DNA of 10,330 nucleotides from contig JACDAW010000074.1 in assembly GCA_013695245.1 (NCBI GenBank), positions 1 through 10,330 on the forward strand, written 5' to 3'. Source of the stretch: Pyrinomonadaceae bacterium (GTDB taxonomy: Bacteria; Acidobacteriota; Blastocatellia; Pyrinomonadales; Pyrinomonadaceae). Both the position numbers and the translations under genes were made by a program. Shown here piece after piece: positions 6,022-10,330 of this stretch (positions are counted from its first letter, which is position 1; the number at the start of each line of letters is the position of its first letter). The notes below the pieces were generated by a model that had not been told where the DNA came from, searched no databases, and worked only from the letters and a program-made list of their open reading frames with translations.

Positions 6022-7631
6022 GTGAAGTCTTAGAGCAACCAGTGGTGCTCAACAAGTCTGAAGCGAAGACCGCCGGGTGGCCGGTCGCGTCGTATCTTCC
6101 CGCGATGCTGCCGATCATCGGCGCGGTTTTGATGACTCTCGCGCGAATCAAAGCGGGTACGGGCTTCATCTCCGATGGAGCTTTGATCGTGATCGCGCTC
6201 GCTTGCTATTTGACGGCGGCCGTTTTTCTTCTCACCAATATTTACGCTCCGTCTTCGACAGCGCAACGTTTAGGTTTGTGGTTGACGAGTCTGGGCGTCT
6301 TTTTCAATCTTTCAAGTTGGGGTGTGCGCTGGATCGCGGCGCGCGACCATGAGTTTGAAATCCTCGCGCGGCAGGGCGGCGAGATGCCTTGGTTCTTCCG
6401 CTATATTCCGTTCGCTAACCTTTATGATTTAAGCATCGCTTTCGCCTTCGGCGCGGGGCTAACGACGCTGCTCATTACGCGACGCAAAAACATGAGTTTT
6501 CTCGGCGCACTCTCCCTACCGATGATCTCGCTCATTCTGCTGCTTGCGCTCTTTATCGGCAATGACATTATCAGTCTTCAACCGATTCTTGATTCCTACT
6601 GGCGACCGATTCACGTCGGAGTCGCTTCGCTCTCTTACGGCGTCGCGCTCGTCTGCTTCGCCATCGCGGTGCTGTATCTTTTGAAAGACGGAGTGAAAAC
6701 AGAGTCAATGGCGATCTGGACGAGCATCTTCGCGCTCGCCGTGATCGCCACTATCGGCGGTGCTTTCGGAAGTTTCCCTGTGTTCACGACAGGCACATAC
6801 AGAGCCTCGACTTTTTTCGTCGGCGAAGGCACGCGCGTGCCGCTTCCGCTTCGCGCCACCATTCCTTATGTCGGGGCGATACTTATCATCTCGACCTTAC
6901 TGCTTCTCGGCGTGCTCGCGTGCTTTAGTCAGTATCTCGCCAAAGCAAGCGAAGCGGCTAAAACGTGGGGACACCGTTTGCTCGCCTTCGCACTCGTAGC
7001 GCAAGGTTTGGCGATCACGGCGCTCGTGAGCCAGATCAAGTCTCTGAAAAACATTCTGCCGCTTATTGACACAACACAATACGCGCAGTTCGGTCAGTGG
7101 GTTGCGGAGCACGCCGCCGGGATGCCGTCCGAACAAATCGCGCTTTTAAGCAGCGCGGAATTGCAGAATCTTTCGGCGCAATTTATCCGCGAAAACGGAT
7201 CGCTGTTGCAGTTTAGCCTTAACGCGAATCCGGTTGAACTCGCCTCGCTTATCACTGCTTTCGCCGGAACGCTTTTTGTGATTCTCTTCAGTTTTCGCAC
7301 CGAGCGCATCCGTGAGAGTTTGCCGCCGCTAGAGCGTCTTGATGGCATGATGTATAAAACGGCAAGCGTCACTTTTGCATTGTTGGCAATGCTTCTGATC
7401 ACGGGCGCGGTGTGGGCGAATGAGTCGTGGGGGCGTTACTGGGCGTGGGACCCGAAGGAGACGGGCGCGTTCGTCGCATGGCTCACTTATGCAGCGTACC
7501 TACACACGCGCATCGCGCGCGGGTGGACGGGAAGGCGTAGCGCTTACTTCGCCATTGCCGGATTTCTCTTTATCGTCTTCACCTATCTAGGAGTCAGTTA
7601 CCTGTTGAAGGGACTTCATTCTTACGCATAA
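6018..7631 (+). CDS. ccsA: Cytochrome c synthetase subunit CcsA (ResC), with a large insertion
   Basis: CcsA is the heme-handling half of System II. The tryptophan-rich (WWD) heme motif is intact: WGRYWAWDPKET, residues 471-482. Candidate heme-ligand histidines are H199 (RPIHVGVASLSYG), H496 (AAYLHTR) and H534 (LLKGLHSYA), matching by position the family's conserved histidines. The earlier motif RYIPFANLYDL (128-138) is also typical. At 537 residues it is far longer than the usual 300-400. The extra part is about residues 228-434, between the H199 helix and LPPLERLD, where standard proteins connect almost directly; it holds three or four extra membrane helices and a polar segment (about 341-402). 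The ATG overlaps the resB stop, with GAGG ten bases upstream. The frame is open throughout and codon style does not change, so the insertion looks old and functional. Confidence 0.94.
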   Translation: MSEVLEQPVVLNKSEAKTAGWPVASYLPAMLPIIGAVLMTLARIKAGTGFISDGALIVIALACYLTAAVFLLTNIYAPSSTAQRLGLWLTSLGVFFNLSSWGVRWIAARDHEFEILARQGGEMPWFFRYIPFANLYDLSIAFAFGAGLTTLLITRRKNMSFLGALSLPMISLILLLALFIGNDIISLQPILDSYWRPIHVGVASLSYGVALVCFAIAVLYLLKDGVKTESMAIWTSIFALAVIATIGGAFGSFPVFTTGTYRASTFFVGEGTRVPLPLRATIPYVGAILIISTLLLLGVLACFSQYLAKASEAAKTWGHRLLAFALVAQGLAITALVSQIKSLKNILPLIDTTQYAQFGQWVAEHAAGMPSEQIALLSSAELQNLSAQFIRENGSLLQFSLNANPVELASLITAFAGTLFVILFSFRTERIRESLPPLERLDGMMYKTASVTFALLAMLLITGAVWANESWGRYWAWDPKETGAFVAWLTYAAYLHTRIARGWTGRRSAYFAIAGFLFIVFTYLGVSYLLKGLHSYA

Positions 7632-7637
7632 TGACAA

Positions 7638-7700
7638 GTGAGCAGTAAGCGGTGAGCAGTAGAAAGTAATGCTGCTTACTGCTTTCTGCTCACCGCTTAC
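7638..7700. repeat. Nine-unit heptanucleotide array with a strand switch, forming a long hairpin
   Basis: The 63 bases divide exactly into nine 7-base units. Five read forward: GTGAGCA, GTAAGCG, GTGAGCA, GTAGAAA, GTAATGC. Four are on the opposite strand: TGCTTAC, TGCTTTC, TGCTCAC, CGCTTAC, i.e. GTAAGCA-like units when reversed. The result is an inverted repeat with perfect 16-base arms (7644-7659 AGTAAGCGGTGAGCAG; 7686-7701) and further partial pairing toward a small loop near 7670-7675. It fills almost the whole gap between the ccsA stop (7631) and the TPR gene start (7705). It resembles dispersed short tandem heptad repeats or REP-like elements. In mRNA it would fold strongly and could modulate expression of the third gene or stabilise the upstream message; it lacks a following U-run, so it is not a standard terminator. 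Confidence 0.85.
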
Positions 7701-7704
7701 TATT

Positions 7705-8442
7705 ATGTCCAAAGAGAACACGCTTTTTACCATTATCGGCGTTCTGCTCGGTTTCATCATCGGCTTTATGTTCGCTAACTCGGTGAACCAAAGCGACACA
7801 CATCAACATGCCGCGCAAAATGCTCTGCCTGATACGACCGTTTCTCAACCGCAAACTTTAGCGGGCGAACATCCGGCAGCTGCTTCAAACGCGGACGGCA
7901 GCGGTGCGGGCGGGATGATGCCAGACGTGCAAGCGAAGATTCAACGCGCGAAAGATGAACCCGATAACTTCCAAGCGCAGATCGAAGCAGCCGAACTCTA
8001 CTATCAGATCAAACGTTTCGACCGCGCCATCGAACTTCTTCTGCGCGCTAATCAACTGCGCCCGGAGAACTACGAAGTCGTCCTTAACCTCGGCCACGCC
8101 AATTTTGAAGCGAAGAAATATACGGAAGCAGAACGCTGGTACACGACCGCGTCAATAAAGAAACCCGACGACATTAACGCCCGCACCGGATTGGGTCTCA
8201 CATTTCTTTTGCGCCAACCGCCCGAACTTGATCGCGCTGTGACGGAATTTCGTCGCTCACTTGAAATCGATCCGCGTCACGAACAAACGCTCGGCGCGTT
8301 AACCGATGTGCTCCTGAAAAAAGGCGACGCCGCACAAGCTCAACAAACGCTTCAACTCCTCGAACAAGTCAACCCGACGAACACAGACCTTGCAACCTTC
8401 CGCTCACGCATCGAACAACTACGCTCGCCCACAAGGTCGTAA
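7705..8442 (+). CDS. Membrane-anchored TPR protein of the cytochrome c maturation operon
   Basis: This 245-residue protein starts MSKENTLF, followed by one membrane helix (about 6-25), a polar Gln/Ala/Gly-rich linker (26-75) and about four tetratricopeptide units (roughly 87-120, 121-154, 155-190, 191-224). Typical TPR residues are visible: AAELYYQIKRFDRAIELLLRA, LNLGHANFEAKKYTEAERWY, AVTEFRRSLEIDP. TPR units bind peptides or proteins; the domain probably faces the periplasm. As third gene after resB-ccsA it may hold apocytochrome c or other partners, like the TPR part of CcmI/NrfG in System I; that is inference from context. I chose the ATG at 7705 because it gives a normal short charged N-terminus before the helix. 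An in-frame ATG at 7669 lies inside the repeat hairpin and would add 12 repeat-encoded residues. Neither start has a good ribosome binding site. Confidence 0.82.
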   Translation: MSKENTLFTIIGVLLGFIIGFMFANSVNQSDTHQHAAQNALPDTTVSQPQTLAGEHPAAASNADGSGAGGMMPDVQAKIQRAKDEPDNFQAQIEAAELYYQIKRFDRAIELLLRANQLRPENYEVVLNLGHANFEAKKYTEAERWYTTASIKKPDDINARTGLGLTFLLRQPPELDRAVTEFRRSLEIDPRHEQTLGALTDVLLKKGDAAQAQQTLQLLEQVNPTNTDLATFRSRIEQLRSPTRS

Positions 8443-8462
8443 GCATCTATGACATTGCGAGC

Positions 8463-9530
8463 TTATGGTTCAATCGAGAATCGCAAAACGTTTGTCATCG
8501 CCTGACGTTCAACTTTACCGTTATTCAAAATAATCACAAGTTGATTATTGTCCACCGTCACGCGGCGCACGCTGCTCATCGGACGTTCGAGCCTCGCCCC
8601 GTCACGCGTCTCGATGATCAAGCGCGGGCTTTGAGCAGGTTGAGACGCGGGAGCGGTTGGCGCAGTTGTTTCATCGGTTGACGCTTCGGCGGGAGGAGCG
8701 CGCCTAGTCGGTGTGCGGCGCGCGGCGGTGGCAGGAGCAGGACGGGAGGAACGGCGACGCGCTGCTGCTCTGCGCGCTGTTGACGTGCGGCCTCGCCTCG
8801 CGCGTGGGGCGGGGCTGGCGACGGGCGTTGGTTCATCGGACGTTGGGGAAATTTCATTCGGCGTTGTTGCGGGCGCATTGGTTACGGCGGCGGCCGACTC
8901 GGTAGCCGGTACGGTTGCGTTCTCTTCTCTCCTCCCTGCTTCGCTTGTCTCGATGCGAGCACCAACGGAAGACACGCGCCGGGCATTTCGACGATTATCA
9001 TTCGTCGCTACATTCGGCGATTCCGATTGTTCCGTCGTAGCGCTTCCATCATTCGTCTCATCGCTTTTCGCCGCTACAAAAACGCCTGTAAAACTAATCC
9101 GGTAGCTGCCCGGATCGTCGTTCGGGCTGCGCGCTTCAATGCGCAGCATGAGTTCTTCGGGCTGTCGCAGGTAAATGCTCTTTGAGGCGCGCGTCGTGGT
9201 TTGTCCGGCGGCGTATAAAACCACTTGCGTGAGCGGGCGCAAACCGTTTGCCGTAAAGAGATCGATGCCACCGTTTAAATTTTGGCTTTCAACCGTGATC
9301 ACAAGATCGCCCTGCGCGCCTGAGAAACGATAGAAATGGCGCGTCAAACGCGCGTCGCCAACGTCTAGCGGCATAATTTGAGCAGTAATCGTGTTAGCTC
9401 GCACGGGCGTAGGCGCGTCCGGGTTTGTTGACTGCGCGTGAACCTTATCGCCGACCACACTAAAGCAGCAGAGCGCAATCACGGCTAACAACACTCGATT
9501 AAAACAGGTTTGCAGAGAGATGTAATTCAC
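8463..9530 (-). CDS. Exported protein with PPC-like beta domain and basic low-complexity tail
   Basis: I do not recognise this gene as a named family. The 355-residue product has a signal peptide (helix about 13-26, likely cut after VHA, residue 32). Residues about 50-152 are beta-rich (RHFYRFSGAQGDLVITVESQ ... GSYRISFTGVF), resembling bacterial pre-peptidase C-terminal (PPC) domains. Residues about 155-300 are low-complexity Ala/Pro/Thr/Ser/Glu, with 14 arginines between 243 and 277. The last 55 residues are again ordered: LIIETRDGARLERPMSSVRRVTVDNNQLVIILNNGKVERQ is a regular beta pattern. It is probably periplasmic or surface bound; the basic tail could bind polyanions such as DNA or polysaccharide. 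It converges on the TPR gene with 20 bases between stops. The start is GTG with a perfect GGAGG seven bases upstream; a longer reading from a TTG at 9575 lacks such a signal. Confidence 0.75.
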   Translation of the reverse strand: MNYISLQTCFNRVLLAVIALCCFSVVGDKVHAQSTNPDAPTPVRANTITAQIMPLDVGDARLTRHFYRFSGAQGDLVITVESQNLNGGIDLFTANGLRPLTQVVLYAAGQTTTRASKSIYLRQPEELMLRIEARSPNDDPGSYRISFTGVFVAAKSDETNDGSATTEQSESPNVATNDNRRNARRVSSVGARIETSEAGRREENATVPATESAAAVTNAPATTPNEISPTSDEPTPVASPAPRARRGRTSTARRAAARRRSSRPAPATAARRTPTRRAPPAEASTDETTAPTAPASQPAQSPRLIIETRDGARLERPMSSVRRVTVDNNQLVIILNNGKVERQAMTNVLRFSIEP

Positions 9531-9537
9531 AGGTAAA

Positions 9538-9542
9538 CCTCC
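9538..9542 (-). promoter_or_regulatory. Ribosome binding site deciding the GTG start of the exported protein
   Basis: GGAGG on the - strand is seven bases before the GTG at 9528-9530, the strongest Shine-Dalgarno in the window. It places the start directly before the signal peptide and excludes the longer frame that begins with TTG at 9575. Confidence 0.75.
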
Positions 9543-9617
9543 GCTCAATGGTAGATGAAAGTGTAACAAATTCAAAGCGGCTTTAGCGACTTACAAGTTT
9601 ACACAAATCTACAACGA

Positions 9618-9637
9618 CGCAAGCGCGATTACTTGCG
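9618..9637. other. Short stem-loop between two - strand genes
   Basis: CGCAAG (9618-9623) pairs with CTTGCG (9632-9637) around an eight-base loop. It lies about 30 bases downstream of the solute-binding protein stop on the - strand. No U-run follows, so it is only a weak terminator candidate. I see no other clear signal in the 138-base gap 9531-9668 apart from the ribosome binding site. Confidence 0.3.
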
Positions 9638-9668
9638 ACACATCCCGCGCTTTTGATTGAATTTATTG

Positions 9669-10330
9669 TCAGCGCACAAATAACTCTTCCACATTCCACA
9701 TCGAATATGGGAGGATCGTGCTCGGTCGGTAGTTTCCTATTCGCTTGTTAGCGGCGGCGGCAACATGGCGCGCGACGATTGGAATGACGGGCATCTGTTC
9801 GGCAAGAATATTTTGCGCCGCACGAAATAGCTCTTTGCGCCGCGTGCTATCGCGCTCACCGCTCTGCTGCACAACGAGTTCGTCAATGCGCCCTTCCCAT
9901 TCGGTGGCGGGCTTTGTTTGCTTCGGAAACCACTGATGCGTCGTGCTTGAGCTACGCAGGAAATTGGCGTAAGACGATGGATCGGGTTCGGTCACGGAAG
10001 TGCCATAGAGCGCTGCCTCGTAATCAAAACTCTGCGCGATGCGGCGCGACAACTCACCCGTTTCTATTGGCGCAACTTGCATTCTGATGCCGAGTTTGGC
10101 GAGGTCTTCTTGGATCACGGTCGCCATCTTGACGCGCGCTTCGTCCTCCGCCGGGACGATCAGCGTAAACTCGACGCGATTGCCTTTCGTGTCGTACAAC
10201 TCCAGCGCGTCTTGACCGCCGCGCATCTCGAAATTAGCTTCACGCAAAAGGCCACGCGACTTTTCCAGATCGTAATCTATTTTCGGAACATCTCCCGCCC
10301 CCCACGCGCGATTGCCGGGCGAGACAAAAC
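9669..10330 (-). CDS. ABC transporter solute-binding protein, family 5 (partial, C-terminal part)
   Basis: The frame stays open from the TGA at 9669-9671 to the window edge, so the N-terminal part of the gene lies beyond base 10330; 219 residues are visible. The visible start contains YDLEKSRGLLREANFE, then a low-identity loop, DTKGNRVEFTLIVPAEDEAR, then DLAKLGIRMQVAPIETGEL. This order (aspartate-lysine-leucine helix, KG-hydrophobic strand, LAKLGI helix) is typical of the C-terminal lobe of SBP_bac_5 proteins (DppA/OppA type), which bind peptides, nickel chelates or other solutes in the periplasm for an ABC importer. The later ILAEQMPVIPIVARHV also matches. The ligand cannot be told. The transporter membrane and ATPase genes are not in the window and may lie upstream of it. 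Confidence 0.88.
   Translation of the reverse strand, partial: FVSPGNRAWGAGDVPKIDYDLEKSRGLLREANFEMRGGQDALELYDTKGNRVEFTLIVPAEDEARVKMATVIQEDLAKLGIRMQVAPIETGELSRRIAQSFDYEAALYGTSVTEPDPSSYANFLRSSSTTHQWFPKQTKPATEWEGRIDELVVQQSGERDSTRRKELFRAAQNILAEQMPVIPIVARHVAAAANKRIGNYRPSTILPYSMWNVEELFVR

Noticed and set aside
7669..7704. Earlier ATG start for the TPR protein
   Set aside because: The 12 added residues are encoded by the heptad repeat hairpin and have no conserved look. The ATG at 7705 gives a normal N-terminus, although its own ribosome binding site is also missing.
8713..9105. 130-codon open frame on the + strand, opposite the exported protein gene
   Set aside because: It arises from the GC-rich Ala/Arg/Pro codons of the real - strand gene. 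It has no ribosome binding site and an improbable composition, whereas the - strand frame has a signal peptide and a perfect GGAGG.
9531..9575. Longer start (TTG at 9575) for the exported protein
   Set aside because: It has no Shine-Dalgarno, whereas the GTG at 9530 has GGAGG at ideal distance and begins a standard signal peptide.
1..10330. Defence systems, CRISPR arrays, transposons, phage genes, tRNA or rRNA genes
   Set aside because: Looked for and not found: no regularly spaced repeats, no transposase or integrase motifs and no recognisable RNA genes. The heptad array has no spacers.

Overview
The window looks like chromosomal DNA of a Gram-negative, respiring bacterium. It carries a System II (Ccs/Res) cytochrome c maturation operon, heme-copper oxidase genes, several exported proteins and a near-perfect sigma-54 promoter. 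An acidobacterium (Blastocatellia-like) is my best guess from gene style, base composition and secreted-peptidase content. That is an inference with low confidence, since nothing here is a phylogenetic marker. There are no tRNA or rRNA genes, no CRISPR array, no transposase and no phage genes.

Layout. (1) At 1-302 a 46-residue membrane peptide of the lmo0937/DUF5670 type sits on the + strand behind a -24/-12 promoter. It converges on a secreted M14 zinc carboxypeptidase-like gene (366-2186, -), and a strong hairpin terminator shared by both lies between them. (2) At 2285-4234 (-) there is a compact oxidase group read ctaB -> 90-residue membrane protein -> oxidase subunit III. (3) At 4235-4494 a 260-base divergent intergenic region separates this group from (4) the + strand operon resB -> ccsA -> TPR membrane protein (4495-8442). 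resB and ccsA overlap by ATGA. ccsA and the TPR gene are separated by an unusual 63-base array of heptanucleotides that reverses orientation midway. (5) At 8463-9530 (-) an exported protein has a beta-rich domain and a very Arg/Ala/Pro/Thr-rich tail. (6) At 9669-10330 (-) lies the C-terminal part of a family 5 (peptide/opine type) ABC solute-binding protein, cut by the window edge.

How the genes fit together. CtaB makes heme O from heme B for a heme-copper oxidase, and the subunit III gene supplies part of that oxidase. ResB and CcsA carry heme across the membrane and ligate it to apocytochrome c; the TPR protein could present apocytochrome, as the TPR part of CcmI does in System I. So the divergent pair of operons at 2285-8442 is a heme-protein assembly module for aerobic respiration. 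The catalytic oxidase subunits I and II are not in the window.

The points most worth a second look are the sigma-54 promoter on the tiny membrane-peptide gene, the strand-switching heptad array, a roughly 205-residue insertion in CcsA, the unidentified 90-residue protein inside the oxidase group, and the histone-H1-like tail on an exported protein. I saw no clear candidate for a wholly new multi-gene system.
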